From Streptococcus sanguinis SK1 = NCTC 7863 (lineage in GTDB: Bacteria > Bacillota > Bacilli > Lactobacillales > Streptococcaceae): 64,000 bases of DNA. The position numbers and the translations under genes are program-made. The notes under the pieces were generated by a model. That model ran no database searches. It was not told where the DNA came from and worked only from the letters and a program-made list of their open reading frames with translations. Positions within the stretch are counted from its first letter, which is position 1. The number at the start of each line of letters is the position of its first letter. Positions 17,809 to 25,576 of this stretch are shown here, piece after piece. The stretch covers positions 186,001-250,000 of the forward strand of contig NZ_GL878507.1 of assembly GCF_000194945.1 (NCBI RefSeq), in the 5' to 3' direction.

Positions 17809-17833
17809 AGTTACACCCTTTTTGGGATATAAT
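17798..17833 (+). promoter_or_regulatory. Promoter and palindromic site of the rrf2-like gene
   Basis: TTGAAG (17805-17810), 17-base spacer, and TATAAT (17828-17833). The -35 lies inside GTAACT-N5-AGTTAC (17798-17814), which fits the same GTAA-N9-TTAC pattern as the two sites in front of the dioxygenase gene at 18543, suggesting autoregulation. Confidence 0.65.
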
Positions 17834-17863
17834 AGTGAGAGAGAATGATGAGGGAGGAGAAAA

Positions 17864-18312
17864 ATGCAGATTTCTAGTCGTTTTACCATTGCCACCCATA
17901 TGCTGATTGTCCTGGCTTTGGAGGGAAAAAACAAAAACTGACAAGTGATATCCTTGCTGGCAGTGTTGGCGTCAATCCAGTTATTATTCGCAAGACCCTG
18001 TCCCAGCTCAAGAATGCCGGGATGATTACCGTTGCTCGTGGGACTGGAGGAGCAGAGATTGCCAAAGATTTGAAAGACATTAGCCTGTTGGATGTCTATA
18101 GCGCGGTTGAGTGTCTGGGCAAGAGCGGCCAGCTCTTTAGCTTTCATGACAAGCCCAATCCTGACTGTCCTATCGGCAAGAACATTCACAATGTTTTAGA
18201 TGACCGCTTGGCAGCTATTCAGGCAGCCATGGAAGCTGAATTGGCTCAGACCAGCCTTGCCGAAGTTGTCGCAGCAACCGAAAAAGAAATTAAAGAACAA
18301 TCTGTTTCCTAG
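17864..18312 (+). pseudogene. Rrf2 family transcriptional regulator, frame interrupted
   Basis: The frame starts MQISSRFTIATHMLIVLALE and hits TGA at 17939 after GKNKN. If the ribosome slips back one base at A-AAA-AAC (17926-17932), the frame continues KKQKLTSDILAGSVGVNPVI and runs without stops to 18312, giving a full-length (about 149 aa) Rrf2/YwnA-type winged-helix regulator ending in the usual CPIGKNIHNVLDDRL-type region. The break can be a one-base loss in an A7 run, a sequencing error, or programmed -1 frameshifting. GGGAGGAG before ATG is a strong SD, and a good promoter is present, so the gene looks otherwise maintained. Confidence 0.8.
17926..17932 (+). other. A-AAA-AAC heptamer at the frame break
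   Basis: In the initiating frame the codons read GGA-AAA-AAC, so the heptamer has the X-XXY-YYZ phase required for -1 slippage, and the -1 frame restores the family protein exactly. The stop is two codons downstream. Confidence 0.55.
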
Positions 18313-18329
18313 TGAGCAGATTGTTTTTT
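18296..18329 (+). terminator. Terminator of the rrf2-like gene
   Basis: AACAATCTG pairs with CAGATTGTT across a 12-base loop that includes the stop codon, followed by T5. Confidence 0.8.
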
Positions 18330-18347
18330 GTTAAGAATTTTACGAGA

Positions 18348-18383
18348 TGTAATTATTGACATTACATTAAAACCTGCTATACT
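18348..18383 (+). promoter_or_regulatory. Promoter with operator site 1 of the dioxygenase gene
   Basis: TTGACA (18356-18361), 16-base spacer, and TATACT (18378-18383). The palindrome TGTAAT-N7-ATTACA (18348-18366) covers the -35 box, so a bound regulator would block polymerase. Confidence 0.8.
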
Positions 18384-18389
18384 AATAGA

Positions 18390-18408
18390 TGTAATATAAA
18401 TAATTACA
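18390..18408. promoter_or_regulatory. Operator site 2 of the dioxygenase gene
   Basis: A second TGTAAT-N7-ATTACA with identical arms and spacing, 6 bases downstream of the -10 and overlapping the expected start site. The leader from here to the ATG at 18543 is about 150 bases without a gene. Confidence 0.8.
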
Positions 18409-18542
18409 ATATAAAAATAAGACTTCGAAGCAAATGGAGGTATGGAAATCCATATCAAGAAACCTATCTCTGTTTTGGAGAAATAAAAAAAGATGGAGCA
18501 GGAGCACTCCTGACATTTAAAATTAAAGAGAGGAGAAAGTAC

Positions 18543-19400
18543 ATGACTTTTGAATATCAAAGCAAGATTTATCTAGGAGAGGTGGCACTTTATGTAGCCG
18601 ATTTAGCAATACAAAAGGACTTTTATCAGCGCGTTTTAGGGCTGGAGCTTTTGGAAGAGCAGGACGGACAGGTGGCTTTGGGAAGGGACGGACAAGTGCT
18701 GGTGAGGCTCTTAGCAACCAGTGACCGACAGCCCGTCAAGTCGGCTTACGGTCTTTATCATCTGGCGCTTTTGCTTCCCAGCCGTCAAGCTTTAGCAGAT
18801 ATCCTGAAGCATTTATCCGAAAATAGAGTTCCTATGGTCGGAGGAGCGGACCACGGTTATAGTGAAGCCATTTATCTGGAGGATCCAGAAGGCAATGGCA
18901 TTGAGCTTTATCGGGACAAACCTCAGGCTGATTGGGATATTCGGGAAGATGGCCGCATTATCGGAGTGACGGAAGCGCTAGCGGCTCAAGAAATCTATGA
19001 ACTCGGTCAGGAAGTCCAACCGTTTAGTATTGCTGAAGGCACTCGTATGGGCCATGTCCACCTGTCTGTGAAAAATAGCAGAGCTGCCAGTCATTTTTAC
19101 CAAAAGCTTCTAGACTTGGAGGATAAATTTTCTGTACCTTCTGCTAGCTGGTTGGCATCAGGGAACTACCATCATCATTTAGCAGTCAATGAATGGGGAG
19201 GTTCTCATTTGAATCATCGCCAACCTAAGCAACTGGGACTAGCCTATTTTGAGACGCAAGTAGAAGGAAAAGAAGGCTTAGTAGCTATTTATGAAAATGC
19301 TCTGGACTTGCAGGCACCAGTCCGATGGATTAGCTCCCAAGAGCTAGAAGTCACAGACCCAGATGGGATTGTGGCAAAAGTTAAGACAAGAGTGGTATAA
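18543..19400 (+). CDS. CatE-like VOC family dioxygenase
   Basis: 285 aa with two vicinal-oxygen-chelate modules: residues about 8-130 (YLGEVALYVADLAIQKDFYQ..YHLALLLP..DHGYSEAIYLEDPEGNGIELY) and 165-285 (MGHVHLSVKNSRAASHFYQ..YHHHLAVNEWG). Length and layout match Bacillus CatE-type extradiol (catechol-2,3-) dioxygenases, iron enzymes linked to quinone and catechol detoxification. The His and Glu ligands appear present in H-L-A, G-I-E-L-Y and G-H-V-H motifs. AGAGGAG lies before ATG. Two identical operators at its promoter indicate tight repression; the upstream Rrf2-type gene is the likely regulator (inference). The true substrate is unknown. Confidence 0.85.
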   Translation: MTFEYQSKIYLGEVALYVADLAIQKDFYQRVLGLELLEEQDGQVALGRDGQVLVRLLATSDRQPVKSAYGLYHLALLLPSRQALADILKHLSENRVPMVGGADHGYSEAIYLEDPEGNGIELYRDKPQADWDIREDGRIIGVTEALAAQEIYELGQEVQPFSIAEGTRMGHVHLSVKNSRAASHFYQKLLDLEDKFSVPSASWLASGNYHHHLAVNEWGGSHLNHRQPKQLGLAYFETQVEGKEGLVAIYENALDLQAPVRWISSQELEVTDPDGIVAKVKTRVV

Positions 19401-19435
19401 TAAGACATATCAAGAAGCTAAAAGAAAGAAAAAAT

Positions 19436-19960
19436 ATGTACAAGACTTATTATGCATCACCGATTGGCCAGATTCTCATCTTGACGAACGCAAATGCCTT
19501 GTTGGGACTTTGGCTGGAGAATCAAAAATATTTTGGGACAGGCTATAATCTAGAGCAAGCGCAGCAGGAGGAGACAGAAATCAGCCGACGCGTCTCTGCT
19601 TGGTTGGATGCTTATTTCAAGGGAGAAAATCCTGCGACAGATGAGATTCCATTGGCACCTCAAGTAACTGAGTTCAGAAGCAAGGTTCTGACAGTGCTGC
19701 AGAAGATTCCTTATGGGCAAACGGCTACCTATTCAGACATTCTACGAGAATTACAAGCCGATTACGGTAAAATTGGCTCGGCTAGAGCAGTCGGTGGCGC
19801 TATCGGTCATAATCCGATTTCCCTTCTGATTCCCTGTCACCGGATTGTCGGAAGCGACGGCAAGCTGACCGGTTATGCCAGTGGCCTTGATAGAAAAGCT
19901 TTTCTATTGGAGTTGGAGGAGAGCGTCTCCAATCACAAAGCACTTACTTTTGCTAAATGA
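19436..19960 (+). CDS. ogt: Methylated-DNA--[protein]-cysteine S-methyltransferase
   Basis: 174 aa suicide DNA-repair protein that removes O6-alkylguanine damage. The active-site motif IPCHRIVG has the acceptor Cys at about residue 134, preceded by the recognition helix region GSARAVGGAIGHNPISL. AAGAAAG precedes ATG by about 7 bases. It follows the dioxygenase gene by 35 bases with no terminator between, so it may be co-transcribed with it, pairing electrophile detoxification with alkylation repair. Confidence 0.95.
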   Translation: MYKTYYASPIGQILILTNANALLGLWLENQKYFGTGYNLEQAQQEETEISRRVSAWLDAYFKGENPATDEIPLAPQVTEFRSKVLTVLQKIPYGQTATYSDILRELQADYGKIGSARAVGGAIGHNPISLLIPCHRIVGSDGKLTGYASGLDRKAFLLELEESVSNHKALTFAK

Positions 19961-19982
19961 TTTGAGTAGTTAGAACGGCTAC

Positions 19983-20279
19983 TCATTTTTTACATTTTGT
20001 CGATAAAATTATAAGAAATTTCAATTCTTCTATTAGCTTCTTTTGACCTTGAGTAGGGTGAACCAAAATCCTGTCTACTAAATCATTTGTAATCTCCACG
20101 GTTCGCTTGTGAATAGAATTTCCTTTTTTAACAACCTCTAATCCATAACTATCAATTAATCGGATTAAGTACTCAAGATTTGAAAGGTTAATTCCATATT
20201 TTTCTGTAAGTCGATTTAAGCTGAATACTTGTTTGCTTAGTTCATAAATCTGAACTTTGTCCTCATAAGTTAGTTTCAT
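19983..20279 (-). pseudogene. Truncated IS3-family transposase OrfA
   Basis: From ATG 20279 the frame reads MKLTYEDKVQIYELSKQVFS and then a helix-turn-helix (LTEKYGINLSNLEYLIRLID), typical of OrfA of streptococcal IS3/IS150-group elements. After about 75 residues similarity to OrfA fades into a short unrelated tail, and no OrfB (DDE) follows, so it is a remnant. It sits between ogt and the restriction-modification operon and may mark the edge of the acquired segment. Confidence 0.75.
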
Positions 20280-20285
20280 AGTAAA

Positions 20286-20326
20286 CACCCCAAAAGTTAG
20301 ATTTTTCTGTCTAACTTTGGGAGTGC
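20286..20326. repeat. Inverted repeat in IS remnant leader
   Basis: CCCCAAAAGTTAGA and TCTAACTTTGGGAG form an imperfect inverted repeat upstream of the OrfA fragment, as found at the promoter-proximal end of this IS group. I could not identify a matching right end, so it is only one terminus. Confidence 0.55.
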
Positions 20327-20377
20327 AGTTCAGAGTGAGTCTTTTCATTTTCCAAAGTATCTTCAAATTGCTTTCTG

Positions 20378-20386
20378 TGGTATAAT
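20378..20386 (+). promoter_or_regulatory. Extended -10 promoter of the RM operon
   Basis: TGG followed by TATAAT (20381-20386). It is 38 bases before the TTG start of the first methyltransferase gene. No clear -35. Confidence 0.6.
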
Positions 20387-20423
20387 TGTAGATAGTAATG
20401 AATGATAGTGTGGAGTTTATAAA

Positions 20424-21479
20424 TTGAATAAATATAATATCATAGACTTATTTTCAGGAGCAGGCGGTTTATCTTATGGATTTGAGGCGGCAGGTTTTAA
20501 TGTATTATTAGGTATTGATAATGATGAAAAAGCCTTAGAAACTTTCCGAAAAAACCACAAAAATTCAAAAGTATTGTGTGGAGACATTACGAATATATCT
20601 TATGAGGAAGATATAAAACCAATAATTGGAGAACAAAAAGTGGATCTAATTGTTGGAGGTCCGCCATGTCAGGGAATGTCTCTTTCTGGACCGCGAAAAT
20701 TTGATGACCCTCGGAACAAACTCTATTTATCCTATATCCGCTTAGTTCGAGAAATACAACCAACCGCTTTTGTTATTGAAAATGTGATTGGTATTGTCAG
20801 TTTGTTTAAAGGACATATAAAAGATGCGATCATCGAAGAATTTTCAAAAATGGGCTATAAGGTTCAGTTTAAAGTTTTGTTAGCTTCTGATTATGGTGTT
20901 CCGCAAAATCGAAAGCGTGTCATTTTTGTAGGAACAAAAAATGATGGATTTGAATACCCTACTTCATTGGGAACAACTATCACGACCGAGATGGCACTTT
21001 CTGATTTACCAACATTAGAAAATGAACTTGGCGATGCAGAGATGGTTTATGTTTCAGAACCTAAAAATAACTATCAAAAACTAATGCGAAAGCAGTCTTC
21101 AGTTGTGTTGAATCACATTGCAGCCAAGCATTCTGAAAAAGTAACAAGCACGATTGCTCTTGTTCCTGATGGTGGAAATTATAAAAACCTACCCGAAGAA
21201 TTACGAGAGTCAAGAAAATTTAATGTTGCTTGGACTCGATTTGCAAGCTGGAAGCCAGCTCCTACGATTGATACGGGGCACAGACATCATTTTCATTATA
21301 AATACAACCGTGTTCCAACCGTGAGGGAATCCGCACGATTACAATCGTTTCCTGACGATTTTATCTTTTATGGGAGTAAAACACAGCAATTTAGACAAGT
21401 TGGTAATGCTGTTCCGCCTCTAATGGCTCAACAGATTGCGAATAGTTTATTGAAATATTTAAAAAATAACGAAGAGTAA
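20424..21479 (+). CDS. DNA (cytosine-5-)-methyltransferase, RM operon gene 1
   Basis: 351 aa. All main m5C-methyltransferase motifs are seen in order: I (IDLFSGAGGLSYGFEAAGF), IV with catalytic Cys near residue 82 (GGPPCQGMSLSG), VI (FVIENV), VIII (GVPQNRKRVIFVG), a target-recognition region about 190-270, then IX/X (VPTVRESARLQSFPD; QVGNAVPPLMAQQI). Translation starts at TTG 20424 behind TGGAG; no ATG fits the conserved N-terminus. The gene is A+T-rich relative to its neighbours. It protects host DNA against the nuclease encoded two bases downstream. The recognition sequence cannot be told from the protein. Confidence 0.93.
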   Translation: MNKYNIIDLFSGAGGLSYGFEAAGFNVLLGIDNDEKALETFRKNHKNSKVLCGDITNISYEEDIKPIIGEQKVDLIVGGPPCQGMSLSGPRKFDDPRNKLYLSYIRLVREIQPTAFVIENVIGIVSLFKGHIKDAIIEEFSKMGYKVQFKVLLASDYGVPQNRKRVIFVGTKNDGFEYPTSLGTTITTEMALSDLPTLENELGDAEMVYVSEPKNNYQKLMRKQSSVVLNHIAAKHSEKVTSTIALVPDGGNYKNLPEELRESRKFNVAWTRFASWKPAPTIDTGHRHHFHYKYNRVPTVRESARLQSFPDDFIFYGSKTQQFRQVGNAVPPLMAQQIANSLLKYLKNNEE

Positions 21480-21481
21480 CT

Positions 21482-22882
21482 ATGTATCAAGTTCCAGAAA
21501 AATATTATTTTAGATTGCATCACCCACGACCTCGTTTTAAAAACGATGTCGAAAACGTTCTTGTTTATATGGCGACCAATATTTCTGATTTAGGGATATT
21601 GCCAAAAAAGGAATTTAGTAAGAAACTAAATGAAATTATTAAACACTACGCAGGCAATGCTGATAAAACGGAGAAGACAATTAATAACTGGCGAACGGAG
21701 ATTTCTTCTTTGTTTGGCTTGATGATTGAGAAAGAAGGATTTGTTTATTCAGGAAATAGAGCTAAGGAGTTGACTGACGACCAAGACCTTATTCGTTTTT
21801 TTAAAACATTTTTGTATAATTTCGAATATCCTGGTGGGCATCTAAAAGATAATGAGATTGTTAAGCTGTGTCAAATTGGAGTTCAATTTAAGCCATCTCA
21901 GTATTTACTGGAACTACTTACAGAAGCGTCACAGGTTGAAGAAAAAGCTATTTACCTCACTGATGAGGAAGTTGCACATTGTATTTTTAATGACTTAAGG
22001 TGCACTCGGGATAAAGAGCCTGTTTTGAAAGTATGGAATCGCATTAAAGATAACAGAGAGTCCAAGATGGTTTACGACACTACAGGTGATGTTATACGCT
22101 ATGCTAAAGATATTTTAGATTATATGGTTATAGCAAGCCTGCTAAGTGTTCAAGGCGGTAGGTATAAAATAAATTCCATAGAAGAGCAAGCAATAAATGA
22201 ATTTTTACAATCAGATACTGTATTTGATGGCTATGCTCAATTCATTGGTAAATCTTCAACAAGGATTGAAGAGATTAGAGAATATAGAAGTGCTTGGTTC
22301 GAATATGTCAATCGTGATTTGGGAGATATTGATTTTAGAACAAACTTTAATCTTTATATTCCAAGTGATATTGATTTTACTGAAGAGAATTCGGATATTA
22401 TCGGACATCTAACTGAACATATCGAATATAGCGAGAAAATATCTACTGCTATTGTGGGAAGTTCAGGAGAAGCGATTGTTATTAATCACGAGAAACAAAA
22501 ATTGCGAGAAAATGGACAAGAGCAATTGCTTCACCTTGTTAACTTTATCCCGACACAATTTGGTGTAGGCTACGATGTTCAATCTTTTGAGTGTGATGAT
22601 TCTGAATTAAGAAAGTATATTGAGGTAAAGACAACGGTCAGCAATACTTCTATTACTTTTAATTCGTTTCATATCACACCAAATGAATGGCGAACAGCAA
22701 AGTCTGTGCGTGATAGATACTATATATATCGTTTGCAGATTTCAAAACATAGCAAAAAGTTGTTTATTATCAAGAATTTGTATGATTTAGTAAAAAATGA
22801 GAAGATGCTACTGATTGAGAGAAAGGATGGTTATGATGTTCGCTTTTCATCATCAGTGGGCTTTGAGGAGAATTTAATTTGA
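21482..22882 (+). CDS. Putative type II restriction endonuclease (DUF3883-like C-terminus)
   Basis: 466 aa, sandwiched between two methyltransferase genes. The C-terminal part (about 325-445) resembles DUF3883/NO VEIN-type nuclease domains: GEAIVINHEKQKL, then D365 (GYDVQSFE) and E381-x-K383 (YIEVKTT), a PD-(D/E)xK arrangement followed by a conserved FHITPNEW segment. The N-terminal 320 residues are probably for DNA recognition; I do not recognise them. The start two bases after the upstream stop and a 4-base overlap with the downstream gene show a single operon. Assignment as the nuclease rests on this domain and context. Confidence 0.82.
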   Translation: MYQVPEKYYFRLHHPRPRFKNDVENVLVYMATNISDLGILPKKEFSKKLNEIIKHYAGNADKTEKTINNWRTEISSLFGLMIEKEGFVYSGNRAKELTDDQDLIRFFKTFLYNFEYPGGHLKDNEIVKLCQIGVQFKPSQYLLELLTEASQVEEKAIYLTDEEVAHCIFNDLRCTRDKEPVLKVWNRIKDNRESKMVYDTTGDVIRYAKDILDYMVIASLLSVQGGRYKINSIEEQAINEFLQSDTVFDGYAQFIGKSSTRIEEIREYRSAWFEYVNRDLGDIDFRTNFNLYIPSDIDFTEENSDIIGHLTEHIEYSEKISTAIVGSSGEAIVINHEKQKLRENGQEQLLHLVNFIPTQFGVGYDVQSFECDDSELRKYIEVKTTVSNTSITFNSFHITPNEWRTAKSVRDRYYIYRLQISKHSKKLFIIKNLYDLVKNEKMLLIERKDGYDVRFSSSVGFEENLI

Positions 22883-23919
22883 AGAAACTAAAAATTGCTT
22901 CTCTCTTTAGTGGAGGGGGTGGAACAGATATTGGTTTTGCTGGTGGATTTGATTTTTTAGATCAACATTATGCTGATAATCAAATTGAGATTGTCTATGC
23001 GAATGATATTGATGATAGTGCTAATAAAATGTTTGAAAAGAATTTTGGTATTACTCCGGACAATCGAAATGTTCGAGAAGTAAAATCGAATGAAATACCA
23101 TCTTTCGATATTTTAACAGGTGGATTTCCGTGTCAGTCGTTTTCTGTTAGTGCTCAAAATCCGAAACGTCTAGGGATAAAAGACGAAAAAGGAACGCTAT
23201 TTTTTGAGATGGTGCGAGTGTTGAAAGCACATCAACCGAAAGCTTTTTTTGCTGAAAATGTTAAGGGAATTTTGTCTGCAAACAACAAAGAAGCCTTTCC
23301 ATTGATTATTGAGGAGTTCGAAAAAGCTGGCTATAATGTTTCCTATAAACTTTGCGTAGCTACAAAATACGGTGTTCCACAAAAGAGAGAGCGTGTGTTT
23401 ATTGTTGGTATTCGAAAAGATTTGAATTTTACTTTTGAATTTCCTGAAGAGCCTATTCAGAATGAAGAAGATTACACACCACTAAAAGCAATTCTTCAGA
23501 AAAATATTGATGAAAAATATTATTTTAGTGAGAGGGCAGTGAAAGGAATGCTAAATAGCAAGTCTGGCAAAAAAATGAATAAAGGGCGAGCACAGGACAT
23601 TGAGCGACCAAGTAATACGGTTAGTTCTCACTTAGCGAAAGTTTCTTTAAATAGTACTGATCCTGTTTTGTTGGAAAATGGTCGTTATCGTCGTTACACT
23701 CCAAGAGAAGTTGCACGTATTCAATCTTTTCCAGAAAACTATGAACTGATTGGTTCAGAAGGCGCTCAGTATAGAATGCTCGGGAATGCCATTCCTCCTG
23801 TTATGATGTGGTATATAGCTGAAAAGTTAGTGTCAGATTTGCGAAATAGCGATGCAGTTGCAAAACAGCACGAACTTGAAGAGAGTTTTGGTCAATTAGA
23901 TCTATTTGAAGCAAGTTGA
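22879..23919 (+). CDS. DNA (cytosine-5-)-methyltransferase, RM operon gene 2
   Basis: 346 aa second m5C methyltransferase, clearly different from the first. Motif I (IASLFSGGGGTDIGFAGGF), IV with catalytic Cys near residue 85 (GGFPCQSFSVSAQNP), VI (FFAENV), VIII (GVPQKRERVFIVG), and a distinct recognition region (about 195-260) before RYTPREVARIQSFPE and MLGNAIPPVMM. It starts at TTG 22879, overlapping the nuclease stop (TTGA), so translation is likely coupled. Two non-identical m5C enzymes around one nuclease fit a system with an asymmetric site, each enzyme treating one strand (inference). Confidence 0.93.
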   Translation: MKKLKIASLFSGGGGTDIGFAGGFDFLDQHYADNQIEIVYANDIDDSANKMFEKNFGITPDNRNVREVKSNEIPSFDILTGGFPCQSFSVSAQNPKRLGIKDEKGTLFFEMVRVLKAHQPKAFFAENVKGILSANNKEAFPLIIEEFEKAGYNVSYKLCVATKYGVPQKRERVFIVGIRKDLNFTFEFPEEPIQNEEDYTPLKAILQKNIDEKYYFSERAVKGMLNSKSGKKMNKGRAQDIERPSNTVSSHLAKVSLNSTDPVLLENGRYRRYTPREVARIQSFPENYELIGSEGAQYRMLGNAIPPVMMWYIAEKLVSDLRNSDAVAKQHELEESFGQLDLFEAS

Positions 23920-24044
23920 TAATTTTAGTGTACGTGGCTTGGTATGAAGTTAGATTTTCAAGATAAGACTTCTATACAAGTATTTTTCAATAGTGGAGGC
24001 TAGTATAAAATATCACGAAAATTCTCAATTTAAGGGAGAGTGTT

Positions 24045-24140
24045 ATGTTGAGTGCTAGCTACTGTGCTTTAGATGATAAAGTTATAACAAGAGATAGAAT
24101 AACGTCCCTGTTGATCTATTATGTAGTAAAGACTTTGTAA
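24045..24140 (+). CDS. Possible 31-aa peptide downstream of the RM operon
   Basis: MLSASYCALDDKVITRDRIT and 11 more residues to TAA, preceded by AAGGGAGAG 5 bases before ATG and a TATAAA-like -10 near 24004. The SD is good but there is no family evidence, so it may be a decayed gene start. The remainder of 23920-24299 is A+T-rich with weak hairpins and no gene I can support. Confidence 0.25.
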   Translation: MLSASYCALDDKVITRDRITSLLIYYVVKTL

Positions 24141-24299
24141 TTTGATTAACCAATAACTCGTTAAACTCAGCAATTTGAAATCACTAGGTTTTTTGTAAAA
24201 AAATGCTTGACTTTCTTGGGCTATGAAGTCCAGCCTATTTTTGAGTTTATTTACATCGGTTTTGGACGTTAATTAGGGGAATGTATTGTAATTTAAACT

Positions 24300-24325
24300 A
24301 GAAAAGCACCGTTCGGTGCTTTTCT
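24300..24325. terminator. Bidirectional terminator between RM operon and pepQ
   Basis: AGAAAAGCACC and GGTGCTTTTCT form an 11-bp stem around a 4-base loop, with T- and A-rich sides that serve both strands. Confidence 0.85.
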
Positions 24326-24331
24326 GCTATT

Positions 24332-25414
24332 CTATTCAAAATACAGCAAGTCCTTGCTAGTTTCGGTGAAGAGTTCAAAACCATTCTTAGTGACATGGCC
24401 GCAGTCCTCGATGCGGACACCGACTTTGCCAGGGATGTAAATACCAGGCTCAACAGAGAAGCACATGCCTTCTTCGATGACCATGTCGTTGCCTTCCATG
24501 ATAGATGGAAATTCGTGAACATCCATACCGATACCATGGCCGAGGCGGTGATTGAAATACTCACCGTAGCCCGCTTTTTCGATAACTCGCCGAGCAGCAC
24601 GGTCTACTTCATGAGCTGTGACGCCTGGCTTGATAAAGTCAAGTGCAGCTTGTTGGGCTTCCAATGTCAGATAATAGATATCTTTTTTGAACTGATCCGG
24701 CTGGCCAACAGCAACGGTCCTTGTCATATCGCTGGCATAGCCATTGACCATGCAGCCAAGGTCAAAGAGGAGGAGGGCGTTATTTTCGACCTTATTTGCT
24801 CCGGGAATACCGTGCGGATTAGCTGCATTATTTCCCGTCAGTACCATAGTTTCAAAGCTCATCTCATAGCCTTCTCGCTTGATGGCAAAGTCAATCTGAG
24901 CGATGATATCCGTTTCGGTATTATCCAGTGAAATATTGTCAAAACCGATATTAACAGCCTTGTCAGCATATTGGCCAGCTACCAGCATTTTCTGGATTTC
25001 ATCGGCAGACTTAATCAGGCGCAAGCGGTTGACGTAAAGAGTCAGGTTGGTAAATTCTGCACTATCAAAAACAGTTTTCAATCCATGATATTTGGTCAAA
25101 ATCAAGTTATCAAACTCAAGAGCGACGGTCTTGAAGGAGTGACTAGGCAGGGCAACTTTAATCTTCTGCCAAGGATTTTCAGAGTCCATATAGCCAAGGA
25201 CTGAAAAGGGAACAGAACCTGAAGCACGCTCAACTTCTAAAGCTGGCACGAAGAGCAGGGGCTCATGGTCAGGATAGACAAACAAAAACATCTGCCGCTC
25301 ATGCGGGTCACTGTAGAAACCAGTCAAATAATTGATAGTGACTGGATTAGACAGGACAGCAGCATCTAGCTTCTCATTTTCGAGATAGTGGGTGATTTGT
25401 TGGATTTTTGTCAT
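24332..25414 (-). CDS. pepQ: Xaa-Pro dipeptidase PepQ
   Basis: 360 aa M24 metallopeptidase that splits X-Pro dipeptides in the cytosol. N-terminal creatinase-like domain (about 1-125, NPVTINYLTGFYSDPHERQM) and C-terminal pita-bread domain with metal-ligand motifs LLFDLGCMVNGYASDMTRT, HRLGHGIGMDVHE, EEGMCFSVEPGIY and GVRIEDCG. I start at ATG 25414 (MTKIQQITHY), matching the usual streptococcal N-terminus; a GTG two codons earlier (25420) is in frame. It is divergent from ccpA, the classic lactic-acid-bacteria arrangement. Confidence 0.95.
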   Translation of the reverse strand: MTKIQQITHYLENEKLDAAVLSNPVTINYLTGFYSDPHERQMFLFVYPDHEPLLFVPALEVERASGSVPFSVLGYMDSENPWQKIKVALPSHSFKTVALEFDNLILTKYHGLKTVFDSAEFTNLTLYVNRLRLIKSADEIQKMLVAGQYADKAVNIGFDNISLDNTETDIIAQIDFAIKREGYEMSFETMVLTGNNAANPHGIPGANKVENNALLLFDLGCMVNGYASDMTRTVAVGQPDQFKKDIYYLTLEAQQAALDFIKPGVTAHEVDRAARRVIEKAGYGEYFNHRLGHGIGMDVHEFPSIMEGNDMVIEEGMCFSVEPGIYIPGKVGVRIEDCGHVTKNGFELFTETSKDLLYFE

Positions 25415-25495
25415 GGTCACAACCTTCTTTCTATGCCTCTATTTTGGCAAAAAATGTCAAAAAAAGCAAGACTTTTCAAAAATTTATCAAAATAC

Positions 25496-25524
25496 TTGAA
25501 AGTGTTTACAAGAAGTGATAAAAT
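25496..25524 (+). promoter_or_regulatory. ccpA promoter
   Basis: TTGAAA (25496-25501), 17-base spacer, and TAAAAT (25519-25524) with TGA before it. Confidence 0.7.
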
Positions 25525-25540
25525 GGTGAATGTAGGAAAG

Positions 25541-25557
25541 TGAAAACGATATTTTCA
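25541..25557. promoter_or_regulatory. cre-like palindrome in ccpA leader
   Basis: TGAAAACGATATTTTCA is a palindrome containing the cre core AACG. It lies just downstream of the predicted start site and 20 bases before ccpA, a position expected for autorepression. It misses the consensus CA at the 3' side, so it is a moderate candidate. Confidence 0.5.
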
Positions 25558-25576
25558 ATAGAAGAAAGGAAACTAT

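Noticed and set aside
20581..20600. ComX-box-like TTACGAATA
   Set aside because: Lies inside the first methyltransferase coding region with no downstream gene start; chance match in A+T-rich DNA.
24395..24931. 178-codon plus-strand frame
   Set aside because: Antisense shadow of pepQ; the pepQ protein is complete and conserved on the other strand.
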